This document shows positions 29,157 through 38,251 of a stretch of 64,000 nucleotides of DNA, in pieces. The DNA is from Planctomycetota bacterium (GTDB lineage Bacteria; Planctomycetota; Planctomycetia; Pirellulales; PALSA-1355): positions 1 to 64,000 of the forward strand of contig QQVE01000056.1 in NCBI GenBank assembly GCA_003389325.1. The letters are read 5' to 3'. Made by a program: the position numbers and the translations under genes. How positions within the stretch are numbered: position 1 is the stretch's first letter; every line of letters starts with the position of its first letter. Under the pieces are notes generated by a model. The model worked only from the letters and a program-made list of their open reading frames with translations. It did not search any database and was not told the origin of the DNA.

Positions 29157-29942
29157 GTGCCCAAGTTGAGCGACATTTCGATCTATCCGTTCAAGTCGCT
29201 CGACGCGCAACGTGTCGACGAAGCGGTCGTGCTCCCCTCTGGAGCGTTGGAGGGCGACCGGCGTTTCGCGCTGGTCGACGTGCACGGCGATTGGGTCAAC
29301 GGCAAGCGAACTGCCGAAATTCATCGCCTGCGCTCGCGTTTTGATCCCTCAAATGAACAGCTCACACTGCGCGTGGAAGGAACGTCCGAGGAGCACACGT
29401 TTGCCGTCCGCGCCGAGCGGAAAGCGCTGACCGACTGGCTGAGTGCGTTCCTCGGGATAGCCATCGATCTGATCGAGAATCCCGACGCCGGCTTTCCGGA
29501 CGACTCGCTATCGCCCGGGCCCACGGTGATCAGTACGGCCACGCTGGCGGAGGTGGCCGGCTGGTTCGCGCCGATGGGCATCGAGGAGGCCCGGCTGCGG
29601 TTCCGCGCGAATCTCGAAATCGACGTCGAAGAGGCGTTCTGGGAGGACCGCCTACTGGCCGGGGGCGACGGTGCCGTGCGATTTCGAATCGGCGACGTCG
29701 AATTCCTGGGAACCAATCCCTGCGCACGGTGTATCGTCCCGACGCGTAATCCGCAATCGGGCGAGGTCCTGCACGGCCTATCCAAGGCTTTCGCCAGGCG
29801 GCGGCGAGAGACGCTGCCCGCTTGGGCTCCGGCGGATCGCTTTGATCACTTCTATCGCTTGACGACCAACACGCGGCCGGCCGGCGTCAGCGGCGGCACG
29901 CTGCGGGTTGGAGACGAAGTGACGATCTTGGGGCCCGCGTGA
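29157..29942 (+). CDS. MOSC domain protein (mARC/YcbX-like)
   Basis: 261 residues if GTG 29157 is used; TTG 29124 would add 11 residues. The MOSC N-terminal beta-barrel begins KLSDISIYPFKSLDAQRVDE, as in YcbX and mARC, and the MOSC domain carries the conserved Cys in NPCARCIVPTRNPQSGE (about residues 195-210). Such proteins hold molybdenum cofactor as the sulfurated or oxo form and reduce N-hydroxylated compounds. No partner ferredoxin domain is fused here. Start choice is uncertain because no clear ribosome site is visible. Confidence 0.87.
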   Translation: MPKLSDISIYPFKSLDAQRVDEAVVLPSGALEGDRRFALVDVHGDWVNGKRTAEIHRLRSRFDPSNEQLTLRVEGTSEEHTFAVRAERKALTDWLSAFLGIAIDLIENPDAGFPDDSLSPGPTVISTATLAEVAGWFAPMGIEEARLRFRANLEIDVEEAFWEDRLLAGGDGAVRFRIGDVEFLGTNPCARCIVPTRNPQSGEVLHGLSKAFARRRRETLPAWAPADRFDHFYRLTTNTRPAGVSGGTLRVGDEVTILGPA

Positions 29943-29951
29943 GGTGCGTGG

Positions 29952-32333
29952 CTACTGGCTGGGCGCGGCCCACTGCTCGCCCCAGCCTGCGTAGAGGTTA
30001 GCGAGAAACTCCTGCCAGGCTTCCTTCGAACGCGTCTTGGGGTAGGGCACCGGCGGACGCGGCTCGACGTCGGCCCACTCCCTCCGGAACTGGCCCGATT
30101 CATCGACCTTGCCGATCCGCGGCGTCTTGAAGGCGTGTTGCGTCGCAGGGTCGATCTTCACTTCGCCCTCGGGGGCATTGATCTTTTGATCGACAAACGC
30201 GCGTCGAATGTCGTCAGGCTTGTCGCTCTCGGCTTGCCGCACCGCGTCGGCCCAGAGCTTGACGCCGATGTAGGCCGCTTCCATCGGATCGGTCAACACG
30301 CGTTGCGATCCGTAGCGTTTTCGAAATCGCTCCACAAACGCCTGATTTTCGGGCGTGTCGAGCGATTGGAAGTAGTTCCAGGCGGCGTAGTCGCCGGCCA
30401 TTTCCGCCGGGTTGAGCCGGCGGAGTTCCTGCTCGCCGATCGAGAACGAAATGGTGCTGGTCTTGTCGGGCGTGATGCCGGCGGCGCGCAGGCGACGGAA
30501 GAACGGCACGTTGGAATCGCCGTTGATCGTGTTGAGAATCACGTCGGGCTGAGCCTCGACGATCGCTTCGATCACCCCGTCGACATCGTAGCTGCCCAGC
30601 GGCAGGTATTCTTCGCCCACCACCTCGCCGCCCAACTCAGCCAGCTCGTCGCGAATAATCGCGTTAGCCGTCCGCGGGAACACGTAGTCGGACCCTACGA
30701 GAAAGAACTTGCGTTTGCGCTGAAAGGCGAATGCCCAGTCGAGTGCAGGGATGATCTGTTGATTGGGCGTGGCGCCCATGTAGATCACGTTGGGCGATTC
30801 TTCGAGGCCCTCGTACTGCACCGGGTAAACCAGCAGGCCGTCGTGCCGCTCGAACACCGGTAGCATCGTTTTGCGGCTGGCCGAGGTCCACCCGCCGAAC
30901 ACCGTCGACACTTTGTCGTCCAGGATCAGCTTGCGGGCCTCGTCGGCAAATGTCTCCGGATCGCTGCGGCCGTCGCGCACGACCGCCTCGACCTTGCGGC
31001 CCATCAGCCCGCCCGTCTCGTTGATTTCGTCGATGGCCATCAAGGTGGCGTCCACGACCGGCGACTCGCTTTCTTCCATGCTGCCGGTCAGCGAATGCAG
31101 TACCCCAACCTTGATCGGCGGCCCACTGAATGCCGCGGCCAGCGGCGCAGGTGTTGCCCCGCCCGAGCGGGAATCGTCGGAAGCCTTGCCGCTCCACAGG
31201 GCCCACGCTCCGAATCCGGCAAGCGCCAACCCCGCGGCGCCGAGCCCGGCGGCCGCCAGGAATCCGCGCCGCGACGGCTTGCCGGCGTGTGGCGAAACGG
31301 CATGGACCGGAGAAATCCCGCTTTGGCTGGGAAGTCGGATCTCGCTCGTCCCGGACAAGGTGGCGATGACCGCATTCAGGTCCGCCAGCATCTCGTCGGC
31401 ACTTTGGTAGCGATCGTCAGGATTCTTAGCCGTGGCCCGCTTGACGATCTGATCGCACGCCGCGGGAATACCGGGATTCGCCTGGCGCGCCTCCAGCGGA
31501 GCCCCGCTGACGTGCGCGTACATGATCTGCACGATGCTGCCGGCATCCTGATACGGGTGCTGGCCCGTGAGCAGCGTGAAGTAGGTGGCGCCCAGCGAAT
31601 AGATATCGCTCCGCTTGTCCACGGGCACGCATTCGCACTGTTCGGGGCTCATGAAGTACGGCGTGCCCGCCACGGCGCCTTCGGTCGTGAGGTTCATGGT
31701 CGCGCCGAGCGTTTGCTTGGCCAGGCCGAAGTCGGCGATTTTCACCGAACCGTCTGCGGCACGAAGCAGATTGGCGGGTTTGATGTCGCGGTGCACCAGC
31801 CCTACGGCATGCGCGGCGGCGAGCCCGCGGCAGGCGTCGGCCACGATTTGTGTTGCGGCCAGCACCGAGAGACCGCCGCGCTCGAGTTCGTCTTCGATCG
31901 TCCCGCCGCCGACGTACTCCATCACCAGGTAGTAGGTATCGCCTTCCTGGTCCACCTCGTAGATGCCGACAGCGTTGGCATGCGTCAATTTGCCGGCGGC
32001 CTTGGCCTCGGACAGGAATCGTGCCAGCGACGTTTCGTTCGCCGAAAGTTCCTGCGGCAGCATCTTGATGGCGACGTCGCGCTCGATCATCGTGTCGTGC
32101 GCTAGAAACACGACGCCCATGCCGCCGGTGCCGAGCAGCTTGCGCAACTCGTAGCGCTCGAGCCGCCGCCCGATCCATTGCTCGGCCGTGCTGGCCGTGG
32201 GAGGCCGCGGAATCTTCGACGACGTGTCTTTGTGAGCCATCGTCTCGCCCAGGTTTTCCTTACCCGCGGGCGCCTGCTCGAGATTCGATTGCGAGGCCGG
32301 ATCGGCTTGTTCCGCGCTGTGTTTCTCGGTCAT
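29952..32333 (-). CDS. Ser/Thr kinase fused to urea-type periplasmic binding protein
   Basis: 793 residues. Residues 61-320 are a complete kinase: GTGGMGVVF loop (69-77), catalytic Lys90, HRD at 180-182, DFG at 200-202, MSPE activation site. A Tat-like motif SRRGFLAAAG (353-362) and hydrophobic stretch to residue 379 form a single membrane anchor. Residues 405-760 match the branched-chain/urea-type substrate binding protein (UrtA/AmiC-like): KVGVLHSLTGSMEESE, VFGGWTSASRKTMLPV, DYVFPRTANAII and a C-terminal YPKTRSKEAWQEFL. This sensory design, with ligand binding outside and kinase inside, is known from planctomycetes. The ligand is not established. Confidence 0.93.
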   Translation of the reverse strand: MTEKHSAEQADPASQSNLEQAPAGKENLGETMAHKDTSSKIPRPPTASTAEQWIGRRLERYELRKLLGTGGMGVVFLAHDTMIERDVAIKMLPQELSANETSLARFLSEAKAAGKLTHANAVGIYEVDQEGDTYYLVMEYVGGGTIEDELERGGLSVLAATQIVADACRGLAAAHAVGLVHRDIKPANLLRAADGSVKIADFGLAKQTLGATMNLTTEGAVAGTPYFMSPEQCECVPVDKRSDIYSLGATYFTLLTGQHPYQDAGSIVQIMYAHVSGAPLEARQANPGIPAACDQIVKRATAKNPDDRYQSADEMLADLNAVIATLSGTSEIRLPSQSGISPVHAVSPHAGKPSRRGFLAAAGLGAAGLALAGFGAWALWSGKASDDSRSGGATPAPLAAAFSGPPIKVGVLHSLTGSMEESESPVVDATLMAIDEINETGGLMGRKVEAVVRDGRSDPETFADEARKLILDDKVSTVFGGWTSASRKTMLPVFERHDGLLVYPVQYEGLEESPNVIYMGATPNQQIIPALDWAFAFQRKRKFFLVGSDYVFPRTANAIIRDELAELGGEVVGEEYLPLGSYDVDGVIEAIVEAQPDVILNTINGDSNVPFFRRLRAAGITPDKTSTISFSIGEQELRRLNPAEMAGDYAAWNYFQSLDTPENQAFVERFRKRYGSQRVLTDPMEAAYIGVKLWADAVRQAESDKPDDIRRAFVDQKINAPEGEVKIDPATQHAFKTPRIGKVDESGQFRREWADVEPRPPVPYPKTRSKEAWQEFLANLYAGWGEQWAAPSQ

Positions 32334-32536
32334 TGTGATGTCAATTCTGGCAAGCGGATCACGGGCGCCGACCGTCTCCCCCCTAGTACGCAGCGTCTAC
32401 CCCGATGGGTCAATCCTACCTTACGAGAAAGTCGCGGCAACGCCAGACATGCACTGAAATCAGCGATAAACCGTCGAGTCGTGGGCGTGTGCGGGGCGCG
32501 TCAACCGCGAGGAGACGGTTCGCTCGGCGACCCCGG

Positions 32537-33310
32537 CTACCAGGAGAAATTGACTCCGCCGGAGCCGAGGTAGAAGACCTGCTGGCTGTTCGCCTGCGCG
32601 TCGTAGTGCGTAAAAGCGGTCCAGCCGTCCGCCAACTCCCAGCGGAAGCCGGTGCCGAGTATCGCCCAGTTGTTGCCGTAGCGCAGGCCCTGCACGGCAA
32701 ACACGTTGCGATCGCCGGGCGAGAAGAAGGCCGTCGTGCCGGATTCGGATTGCAGGTACTCGTGCAGCCAAAGCAGCCGCGTTTCGCTTAGCAGACGATC
32801 GCCATCGCGCGCTGCCGCCGTGTATTGCATCCGCCCACCGACGACGCTGCGTTGCGAGTTGGCGTCGAGTCCCGCCACCGAGAATGCCAGGCTGCCGGCT
32901 CCGCGATTTGCGAAGTCTTGCTTCGGCAGATACACGCGCAGCTCGCTCGCTGAAGGCACGTCGGCAAGCAGCAACATCCGCTCTCGCAGCGCCGTGCCGG
33001 CCAGCGACGGCGGCTCGCTCTCGTCGGGCGCATCCTCCAGGAAGGCGACCGATTGCACGGACGACGTGGGCTCGACACAACGCTCGTGCAGGATCGGTGC
33101 GGTCGAAGCGAGCAGTAAGGGGTGCTCCTGCTGCGGCGCCAGGGTGCTGCCCGCGGCGCTCGACCTTACGGCGGCCTCGGGCTCCGCGATGGCCTGGGTT
33201 CCCCCCGCAACCAGCCCATACACCAGCGCAGCCAGCACGATCGATCCGAGAGCACGACGTTCGCGAGCTCGCACGGCGCGTGGGGCGACAGAAACGGAAG
33301 TATCGTCCAT
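32537..33310 (-). CDS. Exported protein with autotransporter-like C-terminal beta segment
   Basis: 257 residues from ATG 33310, with AAAGGT five bases upstream. Residues 1-40 contain a hydrophobic signal (ALGSIVLAALVYGLVAGG). The last 130 residues alternate aromatic and polar residues in strands such as LSETRLLWLHEYL, NWAILGTGFRWELADGW, TAFTHYDAQANS and VFYLGSGGVNFSW, ending in the C-terminal aromatic residue typical of outer-membrane barrels. This resembles the final strands of an autotransporter barrel (roughly six of twelve), without a passenger domain. It may be a truncated or shortened barrel protein. Open frame upstream to 33496 is unlikely to be coding. Confidence 0.6.
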   Translation of the reverse strand: MDDTSVSVAPRAVRARERRALGSIVLAALVYGLVAGGTQAIAEPEAAVRSSAAGSTLAPQQEHPLLLASTAPILHERCVEPTSSVQSVAFLEDAPDESEPPSLAGTALRERMLLLADVPSASELRVYLPKQDFANRGAGSLAFSVAGLDANSQRSVVGGRMQYTAAARDGDRLLSETRLLWLHEYLQSESGTTAFFSPGDRNVFAVQGLRYGNNWAILGTGFRWELADGWTAFTHYDAQANSQQVFYLGSGGVNFSW

Positions 33311-33559
33311 GACGACCTTTGCAGACCACGATCTGATGTTCCCCGGTGGAGCGATCCCGAACCGGGGGTCTTCGCAATTCTTCGGCGACGCGTGCGACCT
33401 GCGCAAAGCGGGCCGCCCACCTGCGACAGAGTTTCTGCAAAGCGCAAGCTCTCCCCAAAGTGTCAGGCCCACGCTAGCGGGGCTGCCGTTTGACACGCGG
33501 CTGCGGCAGGACTACAAGATTCCTGACCTTCGCATTCCTGTACACCAGGGGTTTGGCGC

Positions 33560-34690
33560 ATGCTGCGAGTCTTTGGGAGAGGACTAACGCGATGGATTCT
33601 GTTGGCGGTCGGCCTGGCGCTGAGCACGGGTGACATGGCGGGCGCGGGCGAGCGTTGGTCGAAGGAAGAGGCAATCGCCTGGTATGCCCGGCAGCCGTGG
33701 CTCGTGGGCTGTAACTTCGCCCCCAGTACGGCCAGCAATCAACTTGAGATGTGGCAAAGCGACACGTTCGATCCCGAAACGATCGATCGCGAATTGGGCT
33801 GGGCCGAGGAGTTGGGTTTCAACAGCGTTCGCGTGTTTCTCCACAACCTGCTCTGGGACCAGGACCGTGAAGAGTTCCTGCAGCGTGTCGACCAGTTTCT
33901 CGCAATCGCTGACAAGCACGGCATCGGCACGGTGCTGGTACCTTTTGACGGCGTGTGGGATCCCTATCCGAAGCCGGGCGCACAGCGCCAGCCGGTGCCG
34001 CACCGCCACAACTCGCGATGGTTGCAGGCGCCTGGCGCCGCAATTCTCGGCGATCCGAAACGACATGCGGAGTTAAGACCCTACGTCTACGGCGTCATCC
34101 ATCACTTCCGCGACGATGAGCGTATCGACGCCTGGGACCTGTTCAACGAGCCCGACAACGGCAATCCGGCCTATGCCAAGGTGGAGCTAAAGAACAAAGC
34201 CGAGATGGCCACGATGCTGTTGCGCGATGCGTTTGCCTGGGCCCGTGAAGCCGAGCCGACCCAGCCACTCACCGCGGGCGTGTGGGGCGGGCAGTGGCCG
34301 AGCGACGAGCGCCTCAAGCCGATCGAAAAACTCTCGCTCGACGAGTCCGACATCATCAGCTTTCACAACTACGGTCCGCTGGCCGACGTAAAGCTGCGCG
34401 TCGAGCAACTCGAGCGCTACGGCCGCCCGATTCTCTGCACCGAGTATATGGCCCGCGCGAACGGCAGCCGGTTCGATCCGATCCTGGAGTACTTCAAGGA
34501 GCAGAAGGTCGGCGCGTACAACTGGGGATTCGTCTCGGGCCGCTCGCAAACGATCTATCCCTGGGACTCCTGGGTCAAGAAATACGATTCCGAGCCCGAG
34601 CTGTGGTTCCACGACATCTTTCGTACGGACGGAGCGCCGTACGATCCAGCCGAAGTGGCGTACATCAAACGCACAGCGGGAGCGGAATAG
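33560..34690 (+). CDS. GH5-like secreted glycoside hydrolase
   Basis: 376 residues from ATG 33560. A signal peptide covers about the first 28 residues. The body is a TIM barrel of the GH-A clan: WLVGCNFAPSTASNQLEMW opens the fold, WDLFNEPDN carries the acid/base Glu197, and RPILCTEYMA carries the nucleophile Glu295 near the expected spacing. This fits cellulase/mannanase-family GH5 or a related subfamily; substrate is uncertain. It is likely periplasmic or secreted and acts on beta-linked polysaccharides. It stands alone in its direction next to the small lipoprotein. Confidence 0.85.
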   Translation: MLRVFGRGLTRWILLAVGLALSTGDMAGAGERWSKEEAIAWYARQPWLVGCNFAPSTASNQLEMWQSDTFDPETIDRELGWAEELGFNSVRVFLHNLLWDQDREEFLQRVDQFLAIADKHGIGTVLVPFDGVWDPYPKPGAQRQPVPHRHNSRWLQAPGAAILGDPKRHAELRPYVYGVIHHFRDDERIDAWDLFNEPDNGNPAYAKVELKNKAEMATMLLRDAFAWAREAEPTQPLTAGVWGGQWPSDERLKPIEKLSLDESDIISFHNYGPLADVKLRVEQLERYGRPILCTEYMARANGSRFDPILEYFKEQKVGAYNWGFVSGRSQTIYPWDSWVKKYDSEPELWFHDIFRTDGAPYDPAEVAYIKRTAGAE

Positions 34691-34746
34691 GCATTTCGAT
34701 TCCCGTGGGGCCGGCGGCACTAGGGGCATTCGAAATCGAGGCTAGC

Positions 34747-35124
34747 ATGTCGATCCGAACGAAGCTTGCGATCGTGACCGCTGTTGCTTTCACGGTGGCG
34801 CTGCCAGGCTGTGGGCCAAAACTGGACCCTGCGACGCAAACACTCAAAGACAGCCTCAGCAAGGACCCGCAGCCGATCTTCGATCTGGCCGAGCAGGCCG
34901 TCATGGATAAGCTTGAAGAGCGTGACGACTCGGAAGAGCTCGCCACGACGATCATCATCGTCGACCGCGAGTCGCTCAAGCCCCAGGGCGATGCGAAGTG
35001 GACCGTGCGGGGCGATCTCAGCGTGACCGACGGCCAGGGCCGGGTGACGGATACCACGTTTGAAGTGGCCGCGGAGATTGTCGACGGCGAGCTCAAGGTA
35101 GCCTCGACGAATCTCGATGTGTAG
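34747..35124 (+). CDS. Small lipoprotein, unknown function
   Basis: 125 residues from ATG 34747. The N-terminus is a lipoprotein signal: AVAFTVALPGC, with a candidate lipid-modified Cys at residue 22 in LPGC. The rest is a small globular domain with a helix (IFDLAEQAVMDKLEERD) and beta strands (AKWTVRGDLSVTDGQGRV). The gene lies 56 bases after the glycosidase. No family is recognised. Confidence 0.7.
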   Translation: MSIRTKLAIVTAVAFTVALPGCGPKLDPATQTLKDSLSKDPQPIFDLAEQAVMDKLEERDDSEELATTIIIVDRESLKPQGDAKWTVRGDLSVTDGQGRVTDTTFEVAAEIVDGELKVASTNLDV

Positions 35125-35412
35125 CCGCCCGCGAGCGTGCTAGCATCTGCGACCAGCGGTCCGACGGCGATCGCCGTCGGGATCATTCCGCACATGCGGC
35201 AAGATTTGACGCGATTCAGCCGATGTTAGTTTGTAGCGTCGGCTGTCTTTCGACGGCTGCCGTCCGACTCCTATCCTGCCGGGGCATTGCGGCACCGCTC
35301 GCAATTGCCCTCCCATCTTCGAGTTCATTTCGCCTTTCGTCACGTGTGCCCGGTCTGAGAGCCGGCAAACCCCTTCCCGATCGTGCTTGTCTCCTCCTAG
35401 AGGGAGCTTCCC

Positions 35413-36903
35413 TTGGGCTGCAACGCAACACGCGGCGCACGTCGCGTCGTCATGCTGGCATGCGCGTTCGCGCTGGCCGTTGCGCAAGCGCCAAGGCTGT
35501 TTTCGCAGGACCGCCTTCCCAGTTCGCGGCGGTATGCGGCGCGACTGCCGGCAGCGACGCCGGCTGACGCAGTGCTTTCGCCGGTGAATCACATGGCGGT
35601 GTTGCCGCAGCCACCCGAGAGCATTCCGCCGGGTGCAACAACCTCCGCCGTGCCCGAGTCGTGCTACTCGCTCGAGCAGCTCGAGGCCCTGGCCCTGGCC
35701 AACAACCCCACACTCGTCCAGGCGGCGGCCCAGGTGCAGGCGGCGCAGGGACAATGGGTGCAGGCGGGGCTCAAGCCCAACCCCATCGCTGGCTACCAGG
35801 GAAGCGAGATGGGTAACGAAGGATCGTCCGGCCAGCAAGGCGCGTTTATCAGCCAGGAATTCGTGCGCCGCAACAAGTTGCGGCTGAGCCAGGCCGCTCA
35901 GGGCGGGGCGGTGGCGAAGGCACAGCAAGACATGGCTGCCCAACGGTGGCGCGTGGTCAACGACGTACGCAGCGAGTTCTTCAACGTGCTCGTGGCTCAA
36001 CGCGCGATGGAACTAACGCAGGAACTGGTCGACATCGGCCGGCGGGGGGCCGACACCACGGAACGCTTGTTCAAGGGCGAGCAGATCGCCTACGTCGAAG
36101 TGTTGCAAGCGCACGTCGAGTACGATGCGGCTCAGATCACTGAGCAGAATGCCCGCAACCGCTACGACGCCGCTTGGCGGCGACTCGCCGCGACCCTGGG
36201 GTTGCCCGGCTTGCCTCCGCGCCCGCTGGTCGGCGACCTTCGCCCACCGGCCGAGAAGATCGACTTCGACGTGACGCTCGCCCGCCTGCTGACCGAAAGC
36301 CCCGAATTGGCCAGCGCCTACGCCGGCGTCCAAAGAGCGCGGGCGGCCTTAGAGCGTGCCCAGGTGGAGCCGCGTCCCAATCTCGTTGTGCAGTTGGGCC
36401 TGCAGCGCGATAATCACACGCACGACACGATCGGCAACGCGCAAATCGGCATCCCCGTGCCGATTCTGGATGGCAACCAGGGCAACATTCAGACCGCGTA
36501 TGCCGACCTGCGCAACGCGCAGGCCGAAGTGGCCCGCGTCGAGCTGAGCCTGCGCAACCGGCTGGCCACGGCCTACGAAACTTATTCCAATGCCCGCAAT
36601 CAGGTCGACAAGTACGTCAACGACATCCTGCCCGACTCGCGGAAGGCACTCGATCTGATCACCAAGGGTTACCAGGAAAAGCAGTTCAGCTTTCTCACCC
36701 TGCTCACGGCGCAGCGCACTTATGCCCGGGCCAGCCTGGCCTATTTGCAGGCGTTGCAGCAGTCGGGCGTCAGTCGCGTGGCGATCGAAGGTCTACTGCT
36801 CACCGGCAGCTTGCGTGAAGTGCACGCCATCGACGTGCCCCAGATCGAGACCGGCATTGCCCCGGTCTTTGGCCCCGGCCGCCCGCCGGTCGAAGTGCGG
36901 TAG
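35413..36903 (+). CDS. TolC family outer-membrane efflux protein
   Basis: 496 residues from TTG 35413; ATG 35452 is an alternative start. Residues 1-35 are a signal region. The body is the duplicated TolC/OEP layout of long helices: YSLEQLEALALANNPTLVQAAAQVQAAQGQW, a repeat SPELASAYAGVQRARAALERAQ, and QTAYADLRNAQAEVARVELSLRNRLATAYETY. TolC proteins form trimeric outer-membrane channels for RND or ABC export systems. No inner-membrane partner or adaptor is encoded nearby in the window, so the cargo is unknown. Confidence 0.9.
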   Translation: MGCNATRGARRVVMLACAFALAVAQAPRLFSQDRLPSSRRYAARLPAATPADAVLSPVNHMAVLPQPPESIPPGATTSAVPESCYSLEQLEALALANNPTLVQAAAQVQAAQGQWVQAGLKPNPIAGYQGSEMGNEGSSGQQGAFISQEFVRRNKLRLSQAAQGGAVAKAQQDMAAQRWRVVNDVRSEFFNVLVAQRAMELTQELVDIGRRGADTTERLFKGEQIAYVEVLQAHVEYDAAQITEQNARNRYDAAWRRLAATLGLPGLPPRPLVGDLRPPAEKIDFDVTLARLLTESPELASAYAGVQRARAALERAQVEPRPNLVVQLGLQRDNHTHDTIGNAQIGIPVPILDGNQGNIQTAYADLRNAQAEVARVELSLRNRLATAYETYSNARNQVDKYVNDILPDSRKALDLITKGYQEKQFSFLTLLTAQRTYARASLAYLQALQQSGVSRVAIEGLLLTGSLREVHAIDVPQIETGIAPVFGPGRPPVEVR

Positions 36904-37281
36904 GCAAACCGTCGGCTCCAGGCCGTGAATGCAAGGGTAAATTCACGCTTCTTCCACCGGCTGGCTACTGTCACCCTTCCGGACGTCCCCCCCTGTTCAA
37001 GCTGCGAGGACCAGAGGATGCGCCGGCCAGGCTCCGAAGGGTCGGGGGACGGGAGCAGTGGCAAGCCGCTCCCATTGTCGATGGCGTCAGGGCCAATGCT
37101 GTAGACGATCGGCTCTCCGTCGACGTTGTCCCGTCGCATACTTTGGTATCTCCGAGTCAAGCGGCATCGACTGTCCGTGAGTGCAGGTTCGCGAGTTCGG
37201 GCGGGCTGGCCACAGCCGCTCCGTGTAGTCAGCCAGGGAAAGCGACCTCGATAGGTGCGCTTCTTCTCTTGACAATCGACG
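36904..37281. other. Intergenic region with possible gene remnant
   Basis: About 380 bases between the TolC gene and the terminator below tRNA-Leu. The only coding-like trace is the - strand fragment at 36990-37180 described separately. Otherwise nothing is recognised. Confidence 0.4.
36990..37180 (-). pseudogene. Possible decayed C-terminal fragment (YSIGPDAIDNG)
   Basis: On the - strand a frame around ATG 37139 reads NVDGEPIVYSIGPDAIDNGS. This resembles the C-terminal motif YSVGPDGxDNGG that closes many planctomycete proteins. The reading continues upstream without a start or a fold and runs into tRNA-Leu, so it may be a leftover of a lost gene. Evidence is one motif only. Confidence 0.25.
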
Positions 37282-37325
37282 AAAAAAGGCCTGCAACGAA
37301 TCGACACATCTCGTCGCAAGCCTTT
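37282..37325 (-). terminator. Rho-independent terminator of tRNA-Leu
   Basis: AAAGGCCTGC (37285-37294, + strand) pairs with GCAAGCCTTT (37316-37325), with one G-U pair in the transcript. In the - strand transcript the stem is followed by TTTTTT. It starts four bases after the mature tRNA-Leu 3' end, so the tRNA is a single-gene transcript. Confidence 0.8.
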
Positions 37326-37328
37326 GAG

Positions 37329-37411
37329 TACCGAAGGTGGGACTTGAACCCACACGCCCTTTCGGGCACTGGATTTTGAATCCAGCGCGTCTGCCATTCC
37401 GCCACTTCGGC
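37329..37411 (-). tRNA. tRNA-Leu (anticodon CAA)
   Basis: An 83-nt cloverleaf on the - strand. Acceptor GCCGAAG pairs with CTTCGGT (first pair G-U) and the discriminator is A. The anticodon stem CTGGA/TCCAG holds loop TTCAAAA, giving anticodon CAA (codon UUG). A class II variable arm (TGCCCGAAAGGGCGT) confirms leucine. The CCA end is not encoded. A strong terminator follows immediately. Confidence 0.96.
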
Positions 37412-37603
37412 TGATATTAACCACTCTATTATCAGTTTTAAGCCCATCGGGTCGAGCGTCAAGTCTGGCGCAGGCGTCGCTGTCAAACCCCGCTACGCAT
37501 GCCACTGGCACGCCTTCAGATACGGCCTATGCTCTATTGGTGGGCTCCGGACGGCAACCGCCGGCCGGGGCGCGGAAACCGCTGTCCGTTTTCGGGGGCA
37601 CTC

Positions 37604-38191
37604 ATGGACACGCTCACACGCGAGCCCGATCTCTCGCAGGCAGATGCCGATCTGGAGCAAAGAATACGGCTCTTGGTAGTGACGCTGCAGGTCATCGTCG
37701 CCGCGCTGGTTGTCGGGGTGTTTGTGATGACCGGTGCCGTGGTCGTATTGCGGTCGGACCCTGAGTTCAACATCGCCGGGGACGCCGGCGACATCTTCCT
37801 GCCGCTGGCCGTGGTGTTCGCGATCGCCTCGATAGCCGGTGCGCAGTTTGTTTCGAACATGTTGGTCAAGTTTTTCCGACGACACTACGCCAAGGGTTCT
37901 CAAGCGTTGCCGCCGGGGACCACGAGCCAACACGCGCGGCTGCTCGAGTTAGGAGTGCCCGGTCGGTTGGGAGTGCTGTACCAGACGCAGGCGATCTTTT
38001 CGGCCGCCGTGCTCGAAGGCGGTGCCATCTTCAGCGTGATGGCCTACATGGTCACCGGCCGCGCGATCGTGCTCGCCCTCGCCGCGGCACTGGTGATGCT
38101 CATGCTCTGGTCGTTTCCGACGATGTCTCGCGCCATGGACTGGATCGACCGGCAGATGCGACTGATCGAAGAAGAGCAGTTCGCGCGCTAG
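37604..38191 (+). CDS. Four-helix membrane protein, unknown function
   Basis: 195 residues from ATG 37604 with a GGGGG run a few bases upstream. Hydrophobic segments lie at about 25-46, 62-83, 131-147 and 149-167. The N-terminus is acidic (MDTLTREPDLSQADADLEQR) and the C-terminus is charged (DWIDRQMRLIEEEQFAR). No domain is recognised. The frame is open from 37499, but the upstream part lacks a coding look. Confidence 0.7.
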   Translation: MDTLTREPDLSQADADLEQRIRLLVVTLQVIVAALVVGVFVMTGAVVVLRSDPEFNIAGDAGDIFLPLAVVFAIASIAGAQFVSNMLVKFFRRHYAKGSQALPPGTTSQHARLLELGVPGRLGVLYQTQAIFSAAVLEGGAIFSVMAYMVTGRAIVLALAAALVMLMLWSFPTMSRAMDWIDRQMRLIEEEQFAR

Positions 38192-38251
38192 CGCAAGTCA
38201 AGCGCATTGAGAATTCGCCCACTGCCCGAGCCACGCGCGGCGCTTACCACG

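Noticed and set aside
36741..37511. 256-codon - strand open frame through tRNA-Leu
   Set aside because: Runs through the tRNA and its terminator; only the short YSIGPD-like motif was kept as a possible relic.
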